Shown: positions 18,933 to 26,775 of the stretch, one piece after another
Numbering within the stretch: the first letter of the stretch is position 1
How the letters are laid out: each line of letters opens with the position of its first letter
NCBI RefSeq assembly: GCF_042683045.1
Contig: NZ_JBHUIT010000012.1
Coordinates: 1-64,000 of the forward strand
Reading direction: 5' to 3'
Length of the DNA stretch: 64,000 nucleotides
From: Luteolibacter algae
Lineage (GTDB): Bacteria > Verrucomicrobiota > Verrucomicrobiia > Verrucomicrobiales > Akkermansiaceae
Notes under the pieces: model-generated
What the model saw: only the letters and a program-made list of their open reading frames with translations
Database searches by the model: none
What the model was told of the DNA's origin: nothing
Position numbers and translations under genes: made by a program

Positions 18933-19075
18933 GGTGACGGGTGGATTCGAACTCACAGTGGGAAGCATCCAATATAACCACAAGCTGCTCGTCCAGTCTC
19001 GGGAGAAGGAAATCGCACCGATTTCACACTATTTCACCTTCCAAAACGGCATTCATGTGCTCCAGTGACGGGAAC

Positions 19076-20083
19076 ATGAGATTTTCCAGTCAAACTCCCC
19101 GTCCCACCATCCGCGCACGGTGTCTCAGAGCAGGGTTTTATCCACTCCTCATTGCTTCTTTCCTTTCATTTTTTCTCATCGGCTGCACCCCCTTCGCTCT
19201 TCCCAAGACAGCGGACAGCATCGAAAAACAGCAGCAGAACCTCCGCCTTCAGATTCTCCTGGATTCGGAAAACTTCGGGCCGGGAGTTGTCGATGGCCAT
19301 TATGGGGAATTCACGGCCAAGGCATTGATCAACTATCGCCGTGCGAAAGGTCTCGCCCCGGATGCGCTTCCGGATATCAGCCAGATCCGCCCCTACACCC
19401 GCTATACGATCACTGCGACCGATTTCTCTCCTCTTGGCACGATGGCCTCTTCCACCGAAGAGATGGCTAAGCAATCCAAAATGCCTTACACAACACTCAT
19501 TGAGCTACTTTCAGAACGTTTCCACACAACCCAAAAGTTTCTTAGAAAACTCAATCCGGGCAAAAACTTCTCATCCATGCAAGCTGGTGAGATGATTACC
19601 GTGCCGAATGTGAAACGGCCATTCCGGGTGGATCGCTACCCTTCCTCCTACCCGGCGGCGGGTAGCTCGCTTGCGGCAAACCGCCATGTCACGGTAGATA
19701 TCAACCAGCGTATTCTAACGATCGAGGAAAATGGACGCCTCATCGCCTCATTCCCCATCACACCCGGTTCGGCAGAACATCCGGCTCCCGTCGGCGAATG
19801 GCGCATCGTGGGCTCTGTGCCATGGCCGTGGTATCGGTATGACGAGGGTGTTCTGAAGCGCGGTGAGCGCACCGAGACATTTTACAATTTACCGCCGGGA
19901 CCGAACAGCCCGGTCGGCATTCTCTGGGCAGGTCTCAACCGCGCAGGCATCGGTATTCATGGCACTCCGGCACCAGATACCATTGGCCGCGCAGGCAGCC
20001 ATGGATGCATCCGGCTTTCCAACTGGGATGCGGCAACCTTCCACACCATCGCCGGCAAGGGAACCAAGGTTACGATTCGGTAA
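19076..20083 (+). CDS. L,D-transpeptidase lipoprotein (YkuD) with peptidoglycan-binding and LysM-like regions
   Basis: A 335-aa envelope enzyme that cross-links or anchors to peptidoglycan. The N-terminus is a lipoprotein signal with lipobox FLIGC (about residue 38). A peptidoglycan-binding-like repeat follows (LLDSENFGPGVVDGHYGEFTAKAL), then a LysM-like stretch, then the YkuD domain with HVTVDINQRILTIEENGRLI and the catalytic GIHGTPAP...SHGCIRLSN (Cys nucleophile). ATG 19076 gives a short signal; the open frame back to 18941 overlaps the opposite kinase gene start region. Confidence 0.9.
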   Translation: MRFSSQTPRPTIRARCLRAGFYPLLIASFLSFFLIGCTPFALPKTADSIEKQQQNLRLQILLDSENFGPGVVDGHYGEFTAKALINYRRAKGLAPDALPDISQIRPYTRYTITATDFSPLGTMASSTEEMAKQSKMPYTTLIELLSERFHTTQKFLRKLNPGKNFSSMQAGEMITVPNVKRPFRVDRYPSSYPAAGSSLAANRHVTVDINQRILTIEENGRLIASFPITPGSAEHPAPVGEWRIVGSVPWPWYRYDEGVLKRGERTETFYNLPPGPNSPVGILWAGLNRAGIGIHGTPAPDTIGRAGSHGCIRLSNWDAATFHTIAGKGTKVTIR

Positions 20084-20142
20084 CAAATTTCTCGGTTTCC
20101 AACCTTGGATTCCGGAATCACCTCTCTAGCCTATTCCTGTAT

Positions 20143-20823
20143 ATGCCTAAACCGAGTATCGAATTTTATAACGCAGCCATTGATGCTGTCCAAGCCGGCA
20201 AACTTCCCGAAGCCCTCGCCGCGGTGGAAAACTCTCTCACGGAAGATCCGCGCGACGGTGAAACCTGGCAGCTGTATGTATTGATTCTCAATTCCCTCGG
20301 CCGCACGGAAGATGCCCGGAAGGCTACGGAAAAGCTCCAGGATATCGGTCTAAATGAGATCGATGAGATTCTATTGAAAGCTTCCGAGGCCTCCACAAAC
20401 CTGGATGCCCGGGCAGCGATCGAGCACTACCGTTCCGCCATTGAGCTTGATGCTTCCCGCCCGGAAATTCATGCCAGTCTAGCCCTCGCCTTGCTTCAGG
20501 CCGGTCAAGCGGACGCGGCTCTTTCCTCCGCACGAACCGCAGTTTCGCTCGATCCTGCCAATGCTTCCGCGAACTATGCCTTGGGGCATCTCCTCAGGCT
20601 GGAAGGCAAAGACCAGCCAGCCCTCGAAGCTCTTTCAAAGGCGGTCGCAAGCGATCCGTATTTCATGCTCGCGCTTTACGAGGAAGGCATGCTTCTCGCC
20701 TCCTCCGGAAAACTCCACAGGGCACTCGGCAACTTTGAAAAATTTCTCGAAAATCATCCGGATGACGAGAGTGCGCAGCAAGCGGTGAAAAACATCAGGC
20801 AGCGCCTGGAAGGAACCTTCTGA
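20143..20823 (+). CDS. TPR-repeat protein
   Basis: A 226-aa soluble protein built almost entirely of tetratricopeptide repeats. At least five helix pairs can be read, e.g. YNAAIDAVQAGKLPEALAAVE, AIEHYRSAIELDASRPEIHA, ALLQAGQADAALSSARTAV and ALGHLLRLEGKDQPALEALSKAV. TPR proteins are scaffolds; the partner is unknown. It follows the L,D-transpeptidase gene by 59 bp and may be co-transcribed. ATG 20143 (MPKPS) was chosen as the start of the first repeat. Confidence 0.88.
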   Translation: MPKPSIEFYNAAIDAVQAGKLPEALAAVENSLTEDPRDGETWQLYVLILNSLGRTEDARKATEKLQDIGLNEIDEILLKASEASTNLDARAAIEHYRSAIELDASRPEIHASLALALLQAGQADAALSSARTAVSLDPANASANYALGHLLRLEGKDQPALEALSKAVASDPYFMLALYEEGMLLASSGKLHRALGNFEKFLENHPDDESAQQAVKNIRQRLEGTF

Positions 20824-20866
20824 AAGCACGGCATGATCATCGTTGCGATCGATTTTTCGAGCTTTC

Positions 20867-21163
20867 TCAGAGAGAGGTTTTCCTCGGAAGTTTCAGGAGG
20901 ACATCGTCCCCTGAAGCCCCGTCGATCTTGACCGTTTTGGTTTGGATCGTTCCTCCGCGCAGCACGTAAACCGCCTTCTTCGGAAGTCCCAGTTGCTTTG
21001 CCAGTAACTGGCAGACCGCCTTGTTCGCCTTCCCCGATTCCGGCTGCGCGGCAGTTTTGATTTTCAAAAGTTCGTTGTGCCACCCAATGATTTCATCGCG
21101 CGAAGCATTTGGAATCACTTTCACTCCGAGCTGGAAACTCTTCTTCTCCATATCCATTACCAA
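20867..21163 (-). CDS. DUF167 (YggU) family protein
   Basis: A 98-aa protein of the YggU/DUF167 family. Family signatures are present: LGVKVIPNASRDEIIG, LKIKTAAQPESGKANKAV and a Gly-containing strand followed by KTVKIDG. The function of the family is not settled; it is a small alpha/beta protein found in most bacteria. Starts at 21157 and 21151 are also possible. It is 8 bp downstream of the chromate transporter gene and likely in one operon with it. Confidence 0.9.
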   Translation of the reverse strand: MVMDMEKKSFQLGVKVIPNASRDEIIGWHNELLKIKTAAQPESGKANKAVCQLLAKQLGLPKKAVYVLRGGTIQTKTVKIDGASGDDVLLKLPRKTSL

Positions 21164-21171
21164 AGTTGGTC

Positions 21172-22458
21172 CTACAATAGGCTAGTCAATCCAAGCAACC
21201 CACAAACCGCTAAAACCCATGTGAAGGGAACCTTGAATTTCCACATTGCGATGAAAGCAGCGATCGCCGCAGCAAGAACAAAAACATCCGGACCCGCTTG
21301 CTCCGGAACAGACCATAACGCATGGCCGGCAAACACTACGCCGAGGTTTAAGATCACGCCTACCACAGCTGCGGTGATTGCCCGGAGCGCAGATCCGATC
21401 CGTGGTAGATCCCGCAGCTTTTCGACGTATGGAGCCCCAAGGAAAACGAACAAAAAGCATGGGACAAACGTCGCCCACACGGTAATGAGCGCACCGATAC
21501 CAGCACCCATCAAAGGACTGAAATTCCCCGGATGCTGCCAGCCGCCGACAAATCCAACAAACTGCAGCACGATGATCAATGGGCCCGGTGTCGTCTCTGC
21601 GAGAGCCAGCCCACTCATCATTTGCTGATGGGTTAGCCATGAAAATCCCTCCACCGCCTGTTGCGCCACGTAGGGCAAAACTGCATAGGCTCCGCCAAAT
21701 GTTACCAGCGCAGCCTTACTAAAAAACAGCCCTTGTGCCACTGGCGTGCTGGCCCAGCCAAGCCACAGACCAAGTAAGACGATAGGCAGTGACCAGAGGA
21801 CAAAACAGATTCCGATCACCGCTGCCGCCCGCTTCAATGTTGGCTTTGGCGATGCGGGAAGCGTCAGAAAATCCCCGTCCGCCGCATCGTCCTGCAGTTG
21901 CCGGGAATTATTTCCCCGGAATTGCTCCGGAGCCCACCGGTGCCCGAGCCAGCCGATAAGCGCTGCCCCGAAGATAATGATCACAAAAGATACATCGAAG
22001 AAATAGATCCCCACAAACGACAGCAATGCCACCAACCAAAGCATTCCGCTTCTCAAGGTTTTTCCACCAATGCGCAGCACCGCATCCGCAATCACCGCAA
22101 TCACCGCAGGCATCAATCCATAGAAAATTGCCGCGAGCCAAGGGATGTGGCCACCCGCCATATACAGCCAGGCGAGAAAAAACAACATGAGCGCGGAAGG
22201 CAGAACAAACAAACTGCCAGCCGCCACTCCACCCTTCCAGCCATGAAGCCGCCAACCTAAATAAGTTGCCAGCTGCTGGGCTTCCGGACCGGGAAGCAAC
22301 ATACAAAAATTCAACGCGTGAAGAAAATGGCTCTCGGTGATCCACTTCCGCTTCTCCACCATCTCCTGATGCATGATGGCAATTTGCCCAGCAGGCCCCC
22401 CAAAACTGATGAAGCCCAGCTTCAACCAATAGAGTAACGCTTCACGAAATGATGGCAT
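21172..22458 (-). CDS. chrA: Chromate transporter, ChrA family (long form)
   Basis: A 428-aa membrane protein with about 10-12 segments arranged as two homologous CHR halves. The first half starts with ALLYWLKLGFISFGGPAGQIAIMH and has LPGPEAQQLATYLGW; the second has KAALVTFGGAYAVLPYVAQQAV and ALAETTPGPLIIVLQFVGFVG. The GGPAGQIA and PGPEAQQ motifs define ChrA, a proton-linked chromate/sulfate-type exporter. ATG 22458 (MPSFREALL) fits the family start; ATG 22518 is possible. Whether chromate is the real substrate here is not shown. Confidence 0.92.
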   Translation of the reverse strand: MPSFREALLYWLKLGFISFGGPAGQIAIMHQEMVEKRKWITESHFLHALNFCMLLPGPEAQQLATYLGWRLHGWKGGVAAGSLFVLPSALMLFFLAWLYMAGGHIPWLAAIFYGLMPAVIAVIADAVLRIGGKTLRSGMLWLVALLSFVGIYFFDVSFVIIIFGAALIGWLGHRWAPEQFRGNNSRQLQDDAADGDFLTLPASPKPTLKRAAAVIGICFVLWSLPIVLLGLWLGWASTPVAQGLFFSKAALVTFGGAYAVLPYVAQQAVEGFSWLTHQQMMSGLALAETTPGPLIIVLQFVGFVGGWQHPGNFSPLMGAGIGALITVWATFVPCFLFVFLGAPYVEKLRDLPRIGSALRAITAAVVGVILNLGVVFAGHALWSVPEQAGPDVFVLAAAIAAFIAMWKFKVPFTWVLAVCGLLGLTSLL

Positions 22459-22551
22459 GCCACACTGTAAACTATCGGACCGTGAACGCCCATTCATCGC
22501 TGGTTTTGATGAAGGCACGTTGGTCGATCATTCGTAGGTGGTTGGAATATT

Positions 22552-24216
22552 TCAGCGATACATCTTCTCATAATACTCTGCAGCCATCCGATCGGAGTCG
22601 AATTCAGGAGAGACATCATTCATTGAATTGAGCACGATCCTATTCCACTCGTCCGGAGTGTCGTAATACAGCGGAAGTATGCGCTCCTTGAGAATGGTGT
22701 AGAAACCAAGCATATCCTGTCTGTCACGCTCCGCATGATCCAGCTCCGGATCCAGAGGAGGGATGATAAAGCTATTTTCCCCATCCTTCGCGAACTCACA
22801 GATCCAGCCATCGTAGGTAGAGAGATTTACCGAGCCATTCATTGCTGCGGTCATCCCCGAAGTGCCGGACGCCTCCCTGGTCACCACTGGGTTATTGAGC
22901 CATACATCGGATCCGTTTTTGAGGAAACGGGAAAGCTCCAACTCGTATCCGGTAAGGACGGTCGCATTCGGGTAATCCTTTGTGATCCGGATCAGATGAT
23001 CGAACGTATCGATTGCAGAATAGTCGAAAGGATATGGCTTGCCCGCCCAGATGATCTGAACCGGACGTTCATTATTGTTCAATATTTCACGGAACAAGCG
23101 CATTTCCTTCGTGATAAGATCTGGACGCTTGTAACCGGCGAAACGGCGGGCCCAGACAATCGTCAGGACGTCGGGGCGAAACAACTTGCCGGTTTGATCT
23201 GCCACAACCCGGAACAAGCGCTCCTTGAGTTCACGCTTGCGGTTACACAACATTTCGATGTCGTTCTCCTTGCGGGCGTTTTCCATTCCGTGATCGACCC
23301 AATACTTCTTGTTCTGGGCATTGGTGATATGTGTGATTTCGCAGATATCAGGAGCGTCTTTCCACATTTCACGGCTCACTTCCCCATGCAGTTTTGAAAC
23401 ACCGTTTGCTTTTTTTGCCAAACGCAGTGCCGCAAGCGAGTGATTGAAAATCTCGCCCTCGATGCCCGTGATTTTCCGGATAGTATGCTCGTCGAGACCA
23501 CTGAAAAACGTGAAGTCCCGTAGCAACTGGAAGTTGTGTTTTTCATTGCCCGCTTCCTCTGGAGTGTGGGTGGTGAAGATCAATCGCTTTTTAACATCGT
23601 CCAGATTTCCATGGGTTTTATAGAGATGGAAGGCTGCTGAAAGGCCGTGTGCCTCATTGAGGTGCCAGATCTCCGGATCGACCCCCAACTCTTCAAGCAA
23701 GCGTGCCCCGCCGACTCCGAGTATGATATATTGGGCAATCCGCCGGAGCGGATCGTTATCGTAAAGCCGATGCGTAATGGCCCGCGAGAGGTCATCGTTT
23801 TCCTCGATATCCGTGGTGAGGAAAAACATCGGGACCGTGCCGAAAATCTCGCCAGCAAGAAACATCACTTTCACCCACACTGGGTGTCCATGAACCGGAA
23901 CCGTATAGCGGATGCCGGTATCCTGGAGAAAGGAATAGACCTTTTTCCGGAACTGGACCGCCATCTCCCGATCCTCGCCGCGCACCTGATTGTAATACCC
24001 ATAAGTCCATAGGATTCCTATTCCCGCCATATTCTGCCGCAAATCCGCGGCAGAACGCATGTGCGAGCCAGCCAGAAAGCCGAGCCCACCCGAGTAGATC
24101 TTGAAACTTTGATCAATGGCGAACTCACAGGAAAAGTAGACCGCACTCTTGGAGAACCGCGGATCAATCTCATATTTATGGGCGAACCGCTCAGGTAGAA
24201 ATGACTTTCTGGACAT
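22552..24216 (-). CDS. Short-form alpha-glucan phosphorylase (GT35)
   Basis: A 554-aa glycosyltransferase family 35 enzyme, which in this family releases glucose-1-phosphate from alpha-glucan using pyridoxal phosphate (PLP). Motifs: YFSCEFAIDQSFKIYSGGLG (N-terminal domain), EIWHLNEAHGLSA, FTTHTPEEAGNEKH, IVWARRFAGYKRPDL, IWAGKPYP and WLNNPVVTREASGTSGM. In the usual short-form sequence the last motif continues with the PLP Lys (GTSGMK); here residue 456 is Thr (GMTAAMNG). The protein lacks the DUF3417 N-terminal part and is shorter than GlgP (about 800 aa). It may be an active variant subfamily or a non-PLP member. Confidence 0.88.
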   Translation of the reverse strand: MSRKSFLPERFAHKYEIDPRFSKSAVYFSCEFAIDQSFKIYSGGLGFLAGSHMRSAADLRQNMAGIGILWTYGYYNQVRGEDREMAVQFRKKVYSFLQDTGIRYTVPVHGHPVWVKVMFLAGEIFGTVPMFFLTTDIEENDDLSRAITHRLYDNDPLRRIAQYIILGVGGARLLEELGVDPEIWHLNEAHGLSAAFHLYKTHGNLDDVKKRLIFTTHTPEEAGNEKHNFQLLRDFTFFSGLDEHTIRKITGIEGEIFNHSLAALRLAKKANGVSKLHGEVSREMWKDAPDICEITHITNAQNKKYWVDHGMENARKENDIEMLCNRKRELKERLFRVVADQTGKLFRPDVLTIVWARRFAGYKRPDLITKEMRLFREILNNNERPVQIIWAGKPYPFDYSAIDTFDHLIRITKDYPNATVLTGYELELSRFLKNGSDVWLNNPVVTREASGTSGMTAAMNGSVNLSTYDGWICEFAKDGENSFIIPPLDPELDHAERDRQDMLGFYTILKERILPLYYDTPDEWNRIVLNSMNDVSPEFDSDRMAAEYYEKMYR

Positions 24217-24307
24217 AGGAATCGAAACTCAGGATTGTGTAGATCATATAGCAGAGCACGGAATTCTGCCTTCTCAAGGGGGCGCGTGTGACGCAATTGA
24301 CAAAAAT

Positions 24308-25498
24308 TTACGATAGCGACGGCACACCTACAGATGTATCCACATCTGCCTCATAATCCACCCCATCCAGGCCGAACCCGAACAGCTTGAGGAATCCGTT
24401 TTGATAGCCTTCGTAATCGGCCAAGGTATTAAGATTCTCTGTATTGACCTCCGCCCAGCGTTTTCCGACGATATTCTGGATTTCCGGGGACATTTCCCAG
24501 TCGTCGATTCTGATGCGACCCGCATCATCTGGAAGCGGTTGATTATTGTAAATTCTCTCGCGCAAGAGACGATCCATCTGCTCGATGGTATCCTCGTGGC
24601 TTCCTGCATCTTTCATCGCCTTATAAAGCAGAGAGATATAGAGCGGCACGACCGGAATGGCAGAGCTCGCCTGGGTGACGAGCGCTTTGTTTACCGATAC
24701 CCATGCCTTGCCGGAAACCGCGGAAAGCTTCGCATCCAGCGAGCGCTGGGTTTTTTCCAGATCCTCCTTTGCCTTTCCGATCGTTCCGTTTTTATAAATC
24801 GGCCAGGTCACCTCCGGCCCAATATAAGAATAGGCCACTGTCTGAACCCCATCGGCAAGCACACCTGCCTTTTGCAGGGCATCCATCCATAATTCCCAGT
24901 CTTCCCCGCCCATAACGGCAACGGTTTCCTCGATATCATTCCCTTCAGCTGGCTGGATCGTCACCTCTTCCACGCTGCCGGTATTGGTATTGAGAGTCTT
25001 GTTTGTGTAGACTTCACCAATCGGCTTGAGCACCGACTTGTGGACTTCGCCTGTCTTTGGATTCGTGCGGCGGGGAGAAGCCAAGCTATATACCACCAAA
25101 TCCACCTGACCAAGATCCTCGTGAATGGCTTGAATTACTTCGTGTTTCACCTCATCGGAAAATGCATCTCCGTTGAACGAGCGGGCATAGAGACCAGCTG
25201 CTTTCGCCTCACGCTCGAATCCGACAGTATTATACCAACCCGCTGTTGCCGTTTTCTTCTCATCGCCCGGTCTTTCAAAAAAGACACCCACTGTCGCAGC
25301 ATCGCTACCGAAAGCCGCCGCAATCCTGGAAGAAAGCCCGTAACCAGTGGATGATCCGATTACCAGAACCTTCTTTGGCCCTCCCTCAATCGGGCCGCGT
25401 TCCTTCACCACTGCAATCTGCTCTGCAACATGCTTTGCGCACCCTTCAGGATGAGCTGTTGTACAAATAAACCCGCGAATTTTCGGTGAAACGATCAT
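24308..25498 (-). CDS. fabV: Trans-2-enoyl-CoA/ACP reductase FabV
   Basis: A 396-aa NADH-dependent enoyl reductase of type II fatty acid synthesis. It has the FabV N-terminus (MIVSPKIRGFICTTAHPEGC), the Rossmann loop VLVIGSSTGYGLSSRIAAAFG (about 47-67), LVVYSLASPRRTNPKTGE and the active-site Y-X8-K motif (Tyr of YIGPEVTWPIYK, with Lys nine residues after), as in Vibrio and Yersinia FabV. Length fits the family (about 400). ATG 25498 replaces the 25648 frame start because conservation begins there. FabV often gives natural triclosan tolerance; that is family knowledge only. Confidence 0.95.
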   Translation of the reverse strand: MIVSPKIRGFICTTAHPEGCAKHVAEQIAVVKERGPIEGGPKKVLVIGSSTGYGLSSRIAAAFGSDAATVGVFFERPGDEKKTATAGWYNTVGFEREAKAAGLYARSFNGDAFSDEVKHEVIQAIHEDLGQVDLVVYSLASPRRTNPKTGEVHKSVLKPIGEVYTNKTLNTNTGSVEEVTIQPAEGNDIEETVAVMGGEDWELWMDALQKAGVLADGVQTVAYSYIGPEVTWPIYKNGTIGKAKEDLEKTQRSLDAKLSAVSGKAWVSVNKALVTQASSAIPVVPLYISLLYKAMKDAGSHEDTIEQMDRLLRERIYNNQPLPDDAGRIRIDDWEMSPEIQNIVGKRWAEVNTENLNTLADYEGYQNGFLKLFGFGLDGVDYEADVDTSVGVPSLS

Positions 25499-25874
25499 AG
25501 TCCTGAAATCGTATCCGCGCAGCCGCGTCAGGCAACTCCAAATCCACTCTGCGGCAGGCCGGAATAGCGCGTATTCGGCATCGTGAGCATTCCTCAAAAA
25601 GACGTAATCTATCGATATGAAATCAAACCCTGTCTTATCCGTTAACAATTAACATAATGAATCATATTCATTGGGATCGTTAATAAACCTCATAATATTT
25701 CGGCGAATAGCGCCGGCTCATCGCTGTCAGTCCATCAGCGAAGCAGAGCAGGATCTCACATGTGTTCTTCACCCCGGATTTGTAACCGTATTAGTTATAG
25801 CCAAAATAAGATCTCACTTGCCACACAAATTACCGGCCATTAATCGTAATGCCTCATAATCCCAACGATTTCAC
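25499..25874. other. Intergenic stretch upstream of fabV and the STAS-like pair
   Basis: These 376 bp hold the promoters of two divergent units. No convincing reading frame, tRNA or riboswitch motif was recognised; a 62-codon plus-strand frame at 25671 looks random. Confidence 0.5.
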
Positions 25875-26240
25875 ATGGGTGAAAGCTTTACACATCATAC
25901 CGCGAATGGGTTCGTTCATGTCACTCCGAGCGGAGATTTTTCGGTAGCTGAGATGATATCCTACATCGGGGGAATCCTCTCGGATCCCCAAGTATCAACT
26001 CCCGCTCTCATCCTTATAAAGCCTAGGAATGTTACCACTTCGAGAACTGTGGAAGACGTGGAGGAAATCGCCAGAGGTTTCGAAAAATTATCCCCGCTGA
26101 TCGCCAAGATCGCCATAGTTAGTGATTCCGACCTACACTACGGAAATGCTCGTATGGGTATTGCCTTCTCGAATCCTGCCATCTTGAAGGCTGGAGCTTT
26201 CCGCACGGTTGATGAAGCTATCCTATTTCTTACAACTTAA
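25875..26240 (+). CDS. STAS/SpoIIAA-like domain protein, copy 1
   Basis: A 121-aa soluble protein. The layout resembles SpoIIAA/STAS-like folds: strand (GFVHVTPSGDFSVAEMISYI), strand (ALILIKP), helix (RTVEDVEEIARGFEKLSP), strand (KIAIVSDSDLHYGNARMG) and a final helix (RTVDEAILFLTT). It aligns end to end by eye with the next gene, 69 bp downstream, which is evidence that both are real and arose by duplication. No Ser phosphosite of classic anti-sigma antagonists could be assigned. Role unknown. Confidence 0.65.
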   Translation: MGESFTHHTANGFVHVTPSGDFSVAEMISYIGGILSDPQVSTPALILIKPRNVTTSRTVEDVEEIARGFEKLSPLIAKIAIVSDSDLHYGNARMGIAFSNPAILKAGAFRTVDEAILFLTT

Positions 26241-26309
26241 GTTAGACATTTAAACTGATAGATTCTCGACATCCTGACAAATCCGGATAGAAAACTATTT
26301 ATCCCCCGT

Positions 26310-26684
26310 ATGGACTCCAATTTAAGTTATAACATATCCGACAGCCTGGTATACGTCACCTTGAAAGGTGACTTCACCGTTCAGGAGTCGATGGCACTAC
26401 TTGATGAGGTATTGCACCATCAGGATGTAATAATTCCCGCCAATCTTTTGATTGATGTCCGGGAAGCCACTGCACAGCGGACGACGGAACAAATCGAAGA
26501 AGTCGCATCCCACATCAATGAATGGCGGGAAAAAATTTCAAGAATCGCGGTTTTGACAGGTTCCGATCTGCATTTCGGCATTACAAGGATGGGGGTTTCC
26601 TATGTGGATCCGGCGGCCGTAAAGGTTTCGCCTTTCCGCAATATCGAAGACGCTATCGTCTTCCTTACCTCGCAGGATGTATGA
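26310..26684 (+). CDS. STAS/SpoIIAA-like domain protein, copy 2
   Basis: A 124-aa paralogue of the upstream gene. Shared positions include the L/F-VYVT-x-x-GDF start, NLLIDVREATAQRTTEQIEEVA, RIAVLTGSDLHFGITRMG and FRNIEDAIVFLT. The conserved GSDLH-[YF]G-x-x-RMG block is the best family mark. Tandem copies with the same size suggest a heteromeric or regulatory pair. The next gene (esterase fusion) begins 91 bp after its stop. Confidence 0.65.
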   Translation: MDSNLSYNISDSLVYVTLKGDFTVQESMALLDEVLHHQDVIIPANLLIDVREATAQRTTEQIEEVASHINEWREKISRIAVLTGSDLHFGITRMGVSYVDPAAVKVSPFRNIEDAIVFLTSQDV

Positions 26685-26775
26685 CTGCTGCCATGGTTAT
26701 GTGAAACAGGGGGATCCGGATGCTTTTGCCCTTTTCCAGTCTCTGCTTTCTGATAAGCCCTTGGCAATTATTCCC

